In this document: positions 36,201 through 47,652 of the stretch, in pieces
How the letters are laid out: every line of letters starts with the position of its first letter
Position numbering within the stretch: the stretch's first letter is position 1
The notes under the pieces: model-generated
What the model saw: the letters and a program-made list of their open reading frames with translations, nothing else
Database searches by the model: none
Told to the model about the DNA's origin: nothing
Made by a program: the position numbers and the translations under genes
DNA from: Gremmenia infestans
Taxonomy: Eukaryota; Ascomycota; Leotiomycetes; Helotiales; Hamatocanthoscyphaceae
NCBI GenBank assembly: GCA_032629725.1
Contig: JAFEVB010000008.1
Span: 868,001 to 932,000, forward strand
DNA: 64,000 nt
Reading direction: 5' to 3'

Positions 36201-37838
36201 AGAGTTGTCTGCTTGCCCAAAGATGACACCTTCGATGATAGCTGAGACAAGGCACATGACCACAAGCAATCCGAAGTTGTAGACAACGTTCCAGTTCAAC
36301 TCGCGGGCGATACGAGAGCGCTTGCTGGGGGTGATTCCAGCATTCATCATGATCTTGGTATCGAAACCTGTGAAGACTACCACTCCCAAGATCCAGTCCG
36401 TGTTCCTTAAATTGCAGCCTCTCAAGATTAGGTTGTTAATGGATATGGGTTCGGCCATCGGCTGTCCCGAAGGCTGATCATTCCAACGAGCAACTGCGCT
36501 GTACTGGTAGAGGTTTGCCTGCGGTGGCTCGCTCTCTATTGTGAATTCTGTCTTCTCACAATCTCGTGCATGTTTAATCGTACGTCCGGAACGGAGAGCA
36601 TGCCTAACTTTCAAGTTCGTCTCTCCGTCCAAATTCTTAGTCTCGACGTAGCATGCTCCGTCTGGATCAGAAGTCGATAGAATGACAATGTCAGCCGGGA
36701 TCTGGTCATCGTTGTAGAGTCGAACAAAGTCGCCGACCTGGACATTCTTCCAGTAGTCCTGGTGGAAACGAGCGTTTCCACTCGCGGTGAGGTTTGGATT
36801 TATCAAACTCCCAAAATTCTTGGCTGCAGGGGCTTCCCCATCGTATGAAAAGGCAGTTTTCGGACGGTCAGGAACTTCCAGTCCGTCTGGGCGGGGCAGT
36901 GGAGAAGGAACTGGGGTCATCTGAATGTCATCTCGCGCAGAGGCATAAGACTCTCTTTGGGAATTTACAGAAAAAGCGGATGCTCTTCTTGCTGCTCTTG
37001 TCTCGTAGGATTCTCGGGGTTCGTCCATAGCTCGCTCTGCATGTTCCTGGCCGGGTACCTTTTTGTTGTTCATCTTTCTCCAAGTTGTAGCAATGAAGCG
37101 ACTCGTAGCCTTCTTAATCCTCCTCCATAATGAAATATCGTCATCGCTAACATTGACATTATTCCAGTCGATAAGTCTATGTACCGGGGAATTGTTGAGC
37201 TCGTTATCTAAAACAGTACGACGATAATCTTCAATGGCATCTTTGATCGCTGTTATAACGACAATAACTATTAGTGGGACCGCGTTCAAGCCTGGATTCG
37301 ATGCGCCGAAGATACTGAAGAACTGCAGGAGAGTTAATCGTGCGAAACACTATCCCAAGATGTGACTTACGGCAAGGACAATAAGAAGCAAGAAGTACAC
37401 GTTGGCAATATTATGAAACTGATACCAAATGTTCTTCGGTACAAAACTTATCGGGGTGTACTTGGCTGTTCTGATCTTGTTCCTCCGATAGTGTTTGATA
37501 GGAAGGCCCTCTTCATCCACGGCTTCCGGCGGTAATGGGAGATTGAAAAAGATCTTTCTCGGGCCCTGTCCATCTCGGTCGTGCTCTCCCTCGTCTCCAA
37601 TATCCTCTCCCGGTTCCTCTTGAATACCGCCTAGTTCTGATGGCGCCATTGAATCAGCTCCACCAGAATTCCGGTTCTTTTCATTTTGGGACGGTCGACG
37701 AGCAGCTAAACGATCGATAATTGACATGCGCTTTTTGTTTCCCTTTTTCCCTTTTACCCTTTGTGTTGCCCATCGCAATCGCTTCGTTGGCATTGGAGCC
37801 TCTTCGGGCTCCGGTTCTTCAAATGGCGAGAGAGTCAT
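33247..37838 (-). CDS. P4-type ATPase, phospholipid flippase of the Dnf1/Dnf2 class
   Basis: A plasma-membrane or endosomal aminophospholipid flippase that uses ATP to move lipids to the cytosolic leaflet, normally with a Cdc50/Lem3 partner. Three exons (37838-37371, 37322-34189, 34138-33247) give 1497 residues. The N-terminal tail is basic and acidic in turn, then comes the family entry motif NLPLPPEAVDEEGLP and a first membrane hairpin (IANVYFLLLIVLA). The P4-specific DGETNLK is at about residue 385, the phosphorylation site SDKTGTLTQN at about 613, LWVLTGDKVETAINIG in the P domain and GDGANDVAMIQEADIG near 1061. The C-terminal membrane region and a long Ser/Asp-rich tail follow. The sequence LNNSPVHRL and the long linker fit the Dnf1/2 class rather than Drs2 or Neo1. 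The gene is intact. Confidence 0.94.
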
Positions 37839-39951
37839 GACGATGATTTAGGATTGCTGAGGATGGGCGAAGCCCTCTCACGGGAAACAGGTCGTCCTCC
37901 AATTGTCGGCGCCGAATCCAGCCCTCACGTCGGAGAGGTTGTCGCAATGAGGGAAATCAGTACGTGGTTCAGGTGTCGTCCAAAATCGCGGTGTGTTGCT
38001 AGCAGGTCTGTTGGCCTGTTCGGGGAGTTGACAGAAGTTGGGAGATTGAAGATGCTTGGTTGGCTGGGTACTACCGGATCAAGCGGATACTTGTAGGTCG
38101 CGTCAGCAGCGTTGGTTGACCTTTCCTTTCATGAAATTGTCGAGAGCGCAACAAGGAAATGCGGATATGGTGCAAAGCCAGTGGTCTCATTCATGAGGCT
38201 TCCCAAGAAGGAAGGGAGGGAGGGGAGGTTGTCGAGGGGAGAGGAAGGGAAGGTAGGTAGGGTAGGGTAAGAATTGGAAAGTTTGAAATGGCTGCGGGTC
38301 TGCTAGATACGGTACGGCGGGTGTCCGGCGCGATTTGCGTTGCGTTGCGCTGCGTTGCTTAATAAGGTGAGGACAGTGAAATTGAACGCCGTGTCAGCTC
38401 GGTCCGCTCATGCAGACCGGATGAAATAAATTACGATACTGTAACTTGGAGTGAAGGCTTCCATGCAACAGAAAATAATTATTATTACTCTAGTTGACAG
38501 CAAGAGCAAGACTGTCTTTCTTTCAGCAGGAGCGACTGGGCGCAGGATCAAGTACGGTACGGACGGTACTGTACCTGCTCGTAAGGTAGGTAAATTTACC
38601 TACACTACCTCGACTACACTACACTACACTACTCAGATAGAGTATGCTACGGTACCCGGGAACGATGCTCGCTCTCAGCCCTCGCCTCTCTCAGATCTTG
38701 CCCCGTACTGCTTAGTATGGCACAAGACAGGAGTATCATTGGTAAGATACAGGCCTTGCGGCGCCCCTGATTGCACATCTTGCTCCGTATGTACGGAGGT
38801 ACCTGGCCTGGCCTGGTACAGTAGGTTGCAGAGACTCTACCGATGCTATGTAATCACCGGCCGGCTGGGCTGGGCTGGGCATTGGCAGTCACATTGGCAT
38901 TTATTTACTTCGTATAAAGTCCGGGCATTAACGCCTTCCGGCAGCCTCACGACTCGAGGAAAGTCTCAAGAGTCAAGATATTGAATTTTCCTTAAAAACC
39001 ATCACCATTTTCACCCCGGACAACTCCGAGGGTCCGTCCGATCCGTAAGTTGTACTTTACCTTAGGGTATCGCCTTACTCGTAACTCCCTAGATACCGTG
39101 ACCGTACTCGTACCTAGGTACCTTGGCTTTGTAAACTTACGTATCCTGATCCTATACATGTAACTTGTGCTTTCGCTAAAGACCCGGAACCCTCCTTGAA
39201 CCCTTCCCGAATGCCAGGCTCTTGAGCAAAGCAAACCCCTATTTCTATCCACGCCCCGTGACCCGTCTAGCCCCAGCTGTGCTGTGCTGTGCATCCTGCG
39301 TGTGCAACTATACCGCAGCCCCTCCACGCGAAACATCAAAAATCCATCCCGAATTCCTCTTCGTGGTACGGTACGTTAAGCTTGGTGTAGCACTCGCTGT
39401 CTACTGTCAGCCTCAAGTCATAAGCCGCTGAATAAGACTCAAACAACGACTCTGGAAGCAAACGCTTCTCATAAAACATCTTCCAAACACGGGGTGACCG
39501 GCTGGATCGTAACACAGAACGCTTTGTTAATTAGCCTATGCCTTTTTGAAACTTGTCCCAAGTTACATCCTCGATATGAGATTGATTTACGGAAACTCAC
39601 TCCAATATGGACTTCCTCATCTGGAGTATAGAACCGGGAAAACGTTTTGAATGCCCACTAATGTACTAAAAGTTGTTATAGACATCCGATTACAGTATAG
39701 TACCATGCCCTTGTCCATAACATCGGAATTTTATCTTATATTCATCTGATACAATAACCCTCACTTACTTGAGATGAACAACAAGATTGCAAAATAATGC
39801 AAACCCTGACCGGCCCACGGCATTTACGTCTCACGTGACTAAACACGTCGACGTGATGAAGGGCGCGCGTTCTTCAAGGCGCAACATCGACAAAACAGGA
39901 ACCCAACAAACTCCTCACCTCGTCAGCATGAATCGCTGTATAACCTAGACC
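37839..39951. other. long divergent promoter region
   Basis: The 2.1 kb between divergently transcribed flippase and CANIN-domain genes. It contains G-rich purine tracts (38200-38280), a GTAC-rich palindromic stretch at 38552-38574, an ACTAC repeat near 38620-38635 and TACCTAGGTACC near 39110. The frames 38451-38984 and 38992-39339 have no recognisable features. A G/C-skewed CTGGGCTGGGCTGGGC repeat lies at about 38865-38880. No gene is supported. Confidence 0.55.
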
Positions 39952-41946
39952 ATGTCACAGAATCAATCAATACGAGACTTCTTCAAGCCCGCTCAATCCA
40001 ATGTGGGGGTTGCAGCGCCTCCAGTAGATCCAGCACGTCAGTCTACATTGATAGCTATGAGGACTCAGTCGACCCCAAGAGATTCTAAGCTTCAAACCAG
40101 TTACACAAACTCAAATTCATCCAAAAGCTCGGAACAGGGTGGGCTTATGTCAAGTTTGTCTCCACCACCGAGTAGTGTGACTGAGAGCCCACCAGAAGTT
40201 GCAGTGGTACCTGCCCCTTCAAGCAACGGAGTGTCTAGCAGAGTTGTCAAAAGCTCTGACGATGAGGAATCTGATTCAGACGACTCTTTCCCAGACCTTT
40301 TCCGGTCCACCAATGCCCCCCCGCCTGCAAAAAGAGTGGCACCGTCCACTCCATCTAAGCCTAGATCTAGAAGGGTCCTGCAACCCCTCATGTCGCCAAT
40401 AGCTGTACATCCAAAGTACAGCTTGGAGTCGATCGTCAAAGATGCGGAAAATGACAAGGCAGACCAGGAGACATCCAGGCGAGTTAAAGCCATGCTAGAC
40501 AGTCAAATTAACGAGAATACAAGTGCCTTCGGTAGTGATCTCACCGGTAATCAGGCAAAGTTTGATGGAGCCTTACTAGAATCCGTTGTCGCGAACACAG
40601 AGACCGGAGGGATGGAGAAGGTCACGCGTGCTCTTCAGAGAACTGAAGCAACCAATGTAGAGAAGTTTTGGTACTTCTTCGGCAGACAAGATCAAGCAGC
40701 CGAACCTCCACGACCCTCTTTCCCAACTTCCACGGTCCCAAAAAACTGGAAGAGAGAATTGTCAAAACCTGCGATGCGGGATCAAACTTTCATCTCCGGG
40801 TTTGCTGAAGATATGGTTCACTTTGGACAAGCCCTACCGGATGAGATTTTTCTTTGGTTACTCGACGAAGCATGTTTGGAACCCAGTGATGTGCTTCGGA
40901 CATCGTACTTGAACACATTAAAGGAGTCCAAAGAGCAAGTTGAGCGGTTACTATCCCCGGACTTAGTCGACAAGATGCTGCGAGACCTCGGAGGAACACC
41001 AATAGCTACTACCATTACGGGAAAGATGAAGCCCAGTCCTAAGATCACAGCTCAATACTCGAGAGACTGGGCACATGTTCGCTCTGCATTACTATTTTTC
41101 ACAGGCATTGCAGATTCTTTGCAACAGAAAACAAGAGAGCACATGTTATGCATGCTCTTAAGAATGGGTGCGGACCACGTGGTCTTCAAGAATGTAGATC
41201 TCCTAGACGTCCTTCAACAAGCCATCAGGCGCCTGTGTAAATACATACCGGATGACGAGTGGGGACATTCTGTAAGTGTGCTGTTTATATTATCAGAATC
41301 CTACTAACGTCCTGAGCAGTGTCAAAGAATCTGCGAAGGACTTATTGAATGTATAGATCAGCCATCACTGCGCCTTCAAGTCGTCGATTCAATACCTTCC
41401 TTCCACCCACGCACACATGAATTGAGAAGAAGATTGGGAATGTGTTTGTTCTTCGACGATGTTGCCTACTCCATTGACCACCCTCATACAACCTTTGAGC
41501 TCCAAAAGTTCATGGATCGCCTCAAGGACCCCGTTTTCAAGGTCAATGATAAGACGGACTACCAACAACTTGCAGCTCTCATCTCCCTCCTTGATGTAGC
41601 TATAGACGATGGGAGGTGTGCGTATTTGGATTTAGCCAATAGTTCAGCTGCAGAACGCTTTGACGAGGATGTCGACAAACTTGTTTTCACCATCAACAAA
41701 GTTATTGACCGAATAGGTAGTCCTGGCGCTGCTTTCATTTCAAGGATTGAGGCCAAAGAACTCTTATTGCTGGTCAGCCAGCGAATCGCAGACACACTTC
41801 GCAGTAAACCTAAACCTAAGAAGTCACTGTTTGATGGATCCAAAAAGAAAGAAGAGGACCATATTGCAGCACAAGCTGGGATGAGTAACTTTCTGTCGCT
41901 ATACAAGAAAGGCACCGAGCCTGTCAATGGTCATAGATCAAAATAG
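39952..41946 (+). CDS. probable CANIN-domain protein, Nse6-like subunit of the Smc5/6 system
   Basis: Probably a DNA-repair protein that binds Smc6/Nse5. Two exons (39952-41271, 41320-41946) give 648 residues. The N-terminus starts with NQSIRDFF (residues 4-11), which resembles a PCNA-interacting peptide with Asn at the usual Gln position. A long acidic, serine-rich disordered region follows (SSDDEESDSDDSFPDLF). From about residue 230 the protein is helical: KFWYFFGRQDQ, then PDEIFLWLLDEACLEPSD and RSALLFFTGIADSLQQ, ending in GMSNFLSLYKKG. This layout, disordered N-terminus plus one large helical domain, fits the Coiled-coil SMC6 And NSE5 INteracting (CANIN) family. The assignment rests on remembered family patterns and needs a profile search. 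The gene looks intact and is convergent with Vma4. Confidence 0.6.
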
Positions 41947-42169
41947 AAATACCTAAGGCGGTCAAATTGGTCCAGTAGGAGTAGGAACACCAAGGGGTTT
42001 AGGAGGCTTCATAGTGAAGCTCACTGGTTTTATTGTATCATACACGTTCTACAGCTGGACCAAACCCCAAACTAATGTATAGCAAGTTTTCACAGCCATG
42101 CCTCTGCTTACGCTTCAGTATCACCCTGACCAGTCCCAAAAAGAGCAGTAAACCATGCTTTATCCCCGC

Positions 42170-42967
42170 TCAATCGTAAAACTTCCTGTTCTCGTTCTTG
42201 CCAAACAAGGTCGTTCGTATGGACGGTAAGGCATTGTCTTGCAGCAATATGAGGCGCTCCTCGAAAGTGTTGTTGATATCAATCTTTCCAGCACCACCCA
42301 CAATGGACAGACCACCAGCACTGTCCCCAATTAGTTTACCATGCTCAAACATATTCCGGAGCAAACATACCTTCCCTCTGGCTGCGGATTCGCCTCATCA
42401 ATACTGGCCTCGATGGCCTTGTTCGTCTTCTCCTTATACTCCTTCGTCGCATTCTCAATAGCCTTTTTGATCAAATCATAATCCTGCTTGCGGCCCCGAA
42501 TCTGCAGCTTGCTCTCATTCAAAGCATAGAAGCCCTCCAACATCAAATTCTTCAGAATCTCCGTATACTTCCCCTTATCCTTAGTCGCCTCCCCCAGCTT
42601 CTTCTGTGCCTGCTCGAAGATGCCGTCGAGCAGTTCCTGGCGCGCGCTCAGCACCTTGAGACGGGTCTTATTGGCGACGGTCGAGCGTGTGATTTGCTGG
42701 GACATCTGGGCAGCTTTGAATTTCTTCTCGTACGTGCTATCGATGGAGGAGGTTTCTTGGCGGACGAGCTTGGATTTCTCAATGGCGAATTCTTCGTCGG
42801 CTTTGATTTCGATTTCGCGGCCTTTCTCCATGGCTTCCTGCTTGATGAAGGCCGTCATCTTCTTGAGCTCCTGCCCGACCTACAGACAGCTTGGTTAGCA
42901 ATTGGAGCCTGTAGATCTGATGAGGGGGGCTTGCCTGGTCGTCGGACAAAGCGTGGGACTGCGACAT
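42170..42967 (-). CDS. VMA4: V-type proton ATPase subunit E
   Basis: A peripheral-stalk subunit of the vacuolar H+-ATPase V1 sector. It links V1 to V0 with subunit G. Three exons (42967-42935, 42879-42371, 42320-42170) give 230 residues, normal for the family. The N-terminus MSQSHALSDDQ joins VGQELKKMTAFIKQEAMEK and EIEIKADEEFAIEKSKLVRQ, the highly conserved long helix. The C-terminal part includes NTFEERLILLQDNALPSIR. The first intron (42934-42880, 55 nt) starts GCAAGC instead of GT. No GT is available near the exon end and the conserved DDQV join demands this site, so it is a GC-AG intron. The gene is convergent with the CANIN gene and divergent from the NIPA-like transporter. Confidence 0.95.
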
Positions 42968-43460
42968 CTTGGGCGGTTGATGTGAAGAGAAGCTGAGGAG
43001 AGGGAGTAATGGGGTTGAGGTATAGCTTCAGCTTGAGCTACGATAAGCGGGAGGTACGATCAGTGCAAGCAAGTACCGGGTACTTGGCGAGCCTCATCAC
43101 CTGACTCTGACTTTGCTCAATGGTCCAAATACTTAGCTGCCGTTATAGTTTCTGTCTAAGTTCACTTCAAATAGATTGATTTAGCCTCCTGATTCAGTAC
43201 GTGTCCTTGCAGTTAGTCCTCTGGGTAAATCAGCAACACTCAACACCTTCTCAAGTCGAGGTCTGCAACAGCAACAGCTCAGCTGGTCAAGCGAGACAAG
43301 GTCATCCAACCAAGCCAAGCTCAATGACGACGGTGAGAGAGTATATATTCACAACCCAACCACGCAGCCATTTATACTCGATCCCAAATTCACAGACGTA
43401 AGCAGACGGCGGCTATAACACAACATCCCAAATGAGTTCTTGCGACACTGCCTTTGCGTG
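42968..43460. other. divergent promoter of VMA4 and NIPA-like gene
   Basis: A short intergenic region with both promoters. It contains an AGTACCGGGTACTTG palindrome at about 43072-43086. An upstream ATG at 43433 opens a frame of only nine codons (stopping at 43460), directly before the chosen NIPA start, so it may act as a small uORF. Confidence 0.5.
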
Positions 43461-44997
43461 ATGGGAAACCTCGGCGATTTGAGCCCCGAGGGAAGCGTAG
43501 CTGTATGTACTCTCGAGCTTCAACAACCCCCCTGCCGCCTTCACCCATTGACACATCTTCTTTCTACAGATAGGCATTATCGTCGGCCTTCTTTCTACGA
43601 GCATCCAAAGCGTGGGTCTGACTCTACAGCGAAAATCCCACATCCTAGAAGAGGAGAAAGAATCGCATCATGCGCGACGACCACCCTACAGAAGACGGCG
43701 CTGGCAGCTGGGCATGGGCATGTTCCTCATGTCGAACTTGGTTGGAAGTACGATTCAGATAACCACGCTACCGTTACCAGTGCTGTCGACGTTACAGGCG
43801 TCCGGTCTGGTCTTCAACTCGATATGCTCCACCTTGATCCTGGGGGAGCCGTTCACGCGCTGGTCTTTGGGAGGGACATTACTAGTTGCAAGCGGAGCTA
43901 TTCTGATAGCTATCTTTGGGGCGATACCAGAGCCGGCGCATAGTCTGGATCAGTTATTGCTATTACTAGGGCGGAGACCGTTTGTTGTTTGGATGATACT
44001 ACAAGCTCTCTTGGTTATTGCGATTATAGGGTTGGCAGCATTTCTAGGAAGACTTCCCAGGGTATCATCGAGTCCTCGCATACGACTTCTAAGAGGACTG
44101 GCATACGGCTGCATAAGCGGGATACTATCAGCCCATTCATTACTAGTAGCGAAATCCGCAGTCGAACTGCTCGTACGAACAATCGTGGACAGAATCAACC
44201 AGTTCAACAGGTGGCAATCGTGGATCATCCTACTCGCCTTCGTTGTCCTCGCCCTCACCCAACTGTACTACCTCCACCGAGGCCTCAAGCTCGTCTCAAC
44301 CAGCGTCCTCTACCCCCTCGTCTTTTGCATCTACAACATAATAGCCATCCTCGACGGGCTAATCTACTTCAAACAAACCGACCGGCTGACCGTTCTACAT
44401 GCCTGCCTCATAGCGCTCGGAACTGCCATTCTTCTCTCTGGCGTCCTAGCTCTTTCCTGGCGCCTCTCAGACGAGCAAACACAACCAACGGTTACACAAA
44501 GCGCTTTAGCCCCTGGCCTGGGCTTCGTAGAAGACACAGATAACGACGAGTCCAGCGACTCAATTATAGCAGATGAAGAAGCAGCAGCATCACACCAAGC
44601 CCTCCTAGACGGCGATCCCATGACACCCACCACCAAACTCGACAACGTGCTAGGCGCAACACAGCCTATACGGAAGAACGTGCGTCTCACGGAAGCCGAT
44701 GAGATATGGGGCGAGCTGCAGGACGACGATACGAAAGCTACGTCGTCATCACCGCATGCTCGGCCGCTAGAGGATGAGGAGCCTGATGAGAGTACGGCTC
44801 TGCTGAGGTCTAATACGACAAACAGGAAACGCCGGAGACGCTCAACGGGGTTCCCAGGCTTTATACCACGTCCCTCGCCCCGACAGTCTAGAAAAAGGTC
44901 GCAGGGCTGGATTAAGCGCTGGTGGAAGCAGGACAAGAAAGATCCTCCTGATCCCGGATCTGATGCCGGGGAAGGACCCTCTAGTAATGCCGTGTAG
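43461..44997 (+). CDS. NIPA-like (DUF803) magnesium transporter
   Basis: A multi-pass membrane protein of the drug/metabolite-transporter fold, a family linked to Mg2+ transport. Two exons (43461-43502, 43570-44997) give 489 residues. The first exon encodes 14 residues (MGNLGDLSPEGSVA); the second opens with IGIIVGLLSTSIQSVGLTLQ, the typical first helix. About nine hydrophobic helices follow, including LASGAILIAIFGAIPEP-like and ALVFCIYNIIAILDGLIYF-like segments. Family landmarks SVGLTLQRKSH and the CISGILSAHSLLVAKSAVELL stretch are present. The C-terminal 170 residues are cytosolic, acidic and then basic. The start at 43461 was chosen because the earlier ATG at 43433 stops after nine codons. 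The gene appears intact. Confidence 0.85.
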
Positions 44998-46831
44998 CGC
45001 AACATAGCGAGCGCTTGCCTTGTATATTGATTGTGGTGTTGAGGCGTACTACGGGTAGCCTGTATATAAATGAGGCTGATTGATGCAACGGGAGTTGGGA
45101 AACGAAATGCATTAGATGGAGTTAGTAACCTCGAGATTGGTTTTGTATTGTATTACCTACCTAGGTATATTTAGCATTGGACCGAAGTTAAGTGAGACAA
45201 AGGAAGGAGAAGAAGTTTGTTTGTTTATTTGTTAGAATACCAGAGTAGAGCAAGCAAGCATACCACCAACTTAAATCCCGCCTCTTTCTCCTCCTCTCCT
45301 CCTCTCTTCTCCTAAATTCGAACTCGAAATACATTTTAAAAAAATCCACCCCATCATCTCAAAAGCCTTACATTCATTCTCGGTGATTGATATATAATAT
45401 GATCCCATTCCATTCTATTCCACTATTCTAATCTATCAAACCATTCAATTATTTACCTACCCACGACACAAACTAGATACTCTCTTACTCTCTCTTACTT
45501 GCTTGCATAACCAACCAATATCCTTCCCTTCCTCTCCCTCTCCCTCTCTCTCAAACCCAGACAATAATGCATACATACATACATACATACCATCCCTTCC
45601 CTTCCTTCCAATACCAAACCCCCCAGCATCCATCTCCCCTCCCAATAAACCCGCCTACCTATCCACCCACCATCCAAACAGAAAACGCAGTTAGCAATAA
45701 AAATAACAACAGATAAAATATACAGCGACATCTCAATAAGCCGGGATTAATAGTATATATATATATATATATATATATATACCAATACCAAAATACTATA
45801 TATGCTACACTATACCATACCATACCATACCATATCATACTAACCAATCAACCAATCAACCAATCAACCAACCAACGAGCTCCGTCCGTATAGAGTATAG
45901 TAGAGTATATATAGTACATCATAATTCAATAGATGACAAATAACTTCCTTCAAATACAGCCAGCCAGTATCTGCCTGGTGAGAGAGCTAGCTGACTATCT
46001 ATCAATCTAATGAAACTCGGATTTACATATTTAAGCAACTAAGAATATATATATACATACATTATACTAGAGGAATGATTGCCATGTTTTATTGGTAGGA
46101 GCTGTATGTTCGTTCACGGGAGTTGGGTTGGAAATATGATGGCGTGCATATCATGGTAGATGTGATGATTAGAAAGGAGAAGTGAATTAACGAAATAAAG
46201 TAAGGCTAGAGGAGGAAAGGAATAAACAACAGGCCAAGGTCTTGAAGAAGCAATTAAGCTTTCACTGAGTGACTTCCAATTCACAAGAGCCAAATATAAC
46301 CAAGTTTAGTAGCATTTATTGTTGATGCACGGCGATATAACCCCACCTTATGGTCCGAGGTTTGTACTGTACAAGAGAGCAAGAGAATGTCCACCATGAC
46401 CCACGACCTTCCAATGCTATGACCCATTCCCAGAAAACAGAGCAAAAGACTTGGACTCGTGAGAAGTTAGAAAACTCCATCATCTAGTTTAGGACCAAAG
46501 CAACCCACCCCTCAACCCCGACTACCCCTCCATGATACCAGTCCAAAATCCCAAAACGGCAGCTGAAGAAAATTATCTATTATTCTCCATGTGTTTTGCG
46601 ATTTTGAGAGGAGAAAGATTTGGAAAAATATGTGTGCAAGCAACTGAGCTCAGTTCCGAAAATCGGAAACCCATATCAAGACACCAAAACACCATCTGAC
46701 AAGTAAACGCGAGGATCGAGACCCGCAAGACACGAACGGTTTGTGACGCGCATATTATGTGTCGGGTATCAGTTTTCAAAGACTCGCTCGACCCTCCATC
46801 GTATACTGGGATCCACCGGCGTATGATTCAA
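44998..46831. other. convergent 3' region rich in microsatellites
   Basis: No gene. It lies between two converging genes and is dominated by CT-rich and AT-rich low-complexity DNA. The densest part is listed separately. Short frames at 45457-45847 are translations of these repeats. Confidence 0.65.
45527..45873. repeat. microsatellite cluster
   Basis: Several different simple repeats lie within 350 bp: a CCTCTC run near 45533-45551, five ATAC units at 45571-45590, a TA run at about 45754-45781, CATAC units at about 45810-45830 and AACCAATC-type 8-mers at about 45843-45872. They share no common unit, so this looks like slippage-prone non-coding DNA rather than one expanded satellite. Confidence 0.85.
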
Positions 46832-47652
46832 TTAGGCTTGATGCGAGTGCTGTTGGGGGATGCCTGATTGAGGTGCCATCGGATAACCACCACCTCGTTG
46901 TTGCTGAGCGACGTAATTCTGATATGCGAGGGCTTGTTGCTGCTCGAGTGTCCCTGGTTGCATGTATCCGGGGTGCATCTGTGCACTTTGAGGTGCCATG
47001 TTTGCCCGAGATTGCTGGGGTGGTAAGTGTTGGGGGGTCGACTCTTCAGGTGAGTCGACGGTATTCGAATCCTCTACACCATTCTCGCCATTTCCGGCAG
47101 GCTCTGGAGCGTTGAGGCAGGCCTATTTGTATGTTAGCAGAAGCGATTGCGACTTGCGCGTGGGTCTAAGTACCTGGATCAAGTTCTTGCCCTCGGCTTT
47201 CGTGACTAGAGGCTGTAGTTTAGGTGTGGTGAATGTGTAGACCAGACCGGTCTCGGAGACGACGAGGAGGAGAACTTGAGTTCCGGTGAGGACTGAGAGT
47301 TCGTATGCCTGTTGCGAGGAGTCAGTATGATGGTTCTAGAATTGAATCGCGAATCGCGACTTGTGCGACGCGTAGATTTCGGGGTGTTGAGACTAACCTT
47401 CTTCATGATTCCGGCTTTGCGCTTCGAGAAAGTAATATGGCGACGCGACTTGTCCGTGATAAATTTGATCTCAATCTTTCTGCGCTCGCGTCCGGGCTTA
47501 TCATCATCGTCGTCGTCGTCATCTGCAGTTGTAGGGCGCTGACGCTTGATGCCACGGCTGTCGCCTCCTGCGATTGAGTTGCCATTTCCGACGGCGTGTT
47601 CGTCGAGGGTCGAAGGTGAACCTTGGTCGTGTTGGTCGGTGATGTCGGCCAT
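46832..47652 (-). CDS. MCM1: MADS-box transcription factor of the Mcm1/SRF type
   Basis: A nuclear SRF-type regulator that binds CArG-like boxes with partner proteins, controlling mating, cell cycle and morphogenesis genes in fungi. Three exons (47652-47398, 47308-47174, 47122-46832) give 226 residues. An acidic Asp run (residues 44-51) precedes the MADS box at about 55-112: RERRKIEIKFITDKSRRHI, TFSKRKAGIMKK, an intron, then AYELSVLTGTQVLLLVVSE and TGLVYTFTTPKLQPLV. The intron falls exactly within the MADS box, after GIMKK. The C-terminus is Gln/Pro-rich (LPPQQSR, EQQQALAYQNYVAQQQ). The length and layout match filamentous-fungal Mcm1 orthologues. It has a 2.9 kb upstream intergenic region, suggesting complex regulation. 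Confidence 0.93.

Noticed and set aside
38451..39339. Overlapping ORFs of 177 and 115 codons between flippase and CANIN genes
   Set aside because: Composition follows GTAC-rich and repeat DNA; no conserved motif or intron structure.
44364..45005. 213-codon minus-strand ORF antisense to the NIPA-like gene
   Set aside because: It is the mirror of the low-complexity C-terminal tail of a clear transporter gene and has no family features.
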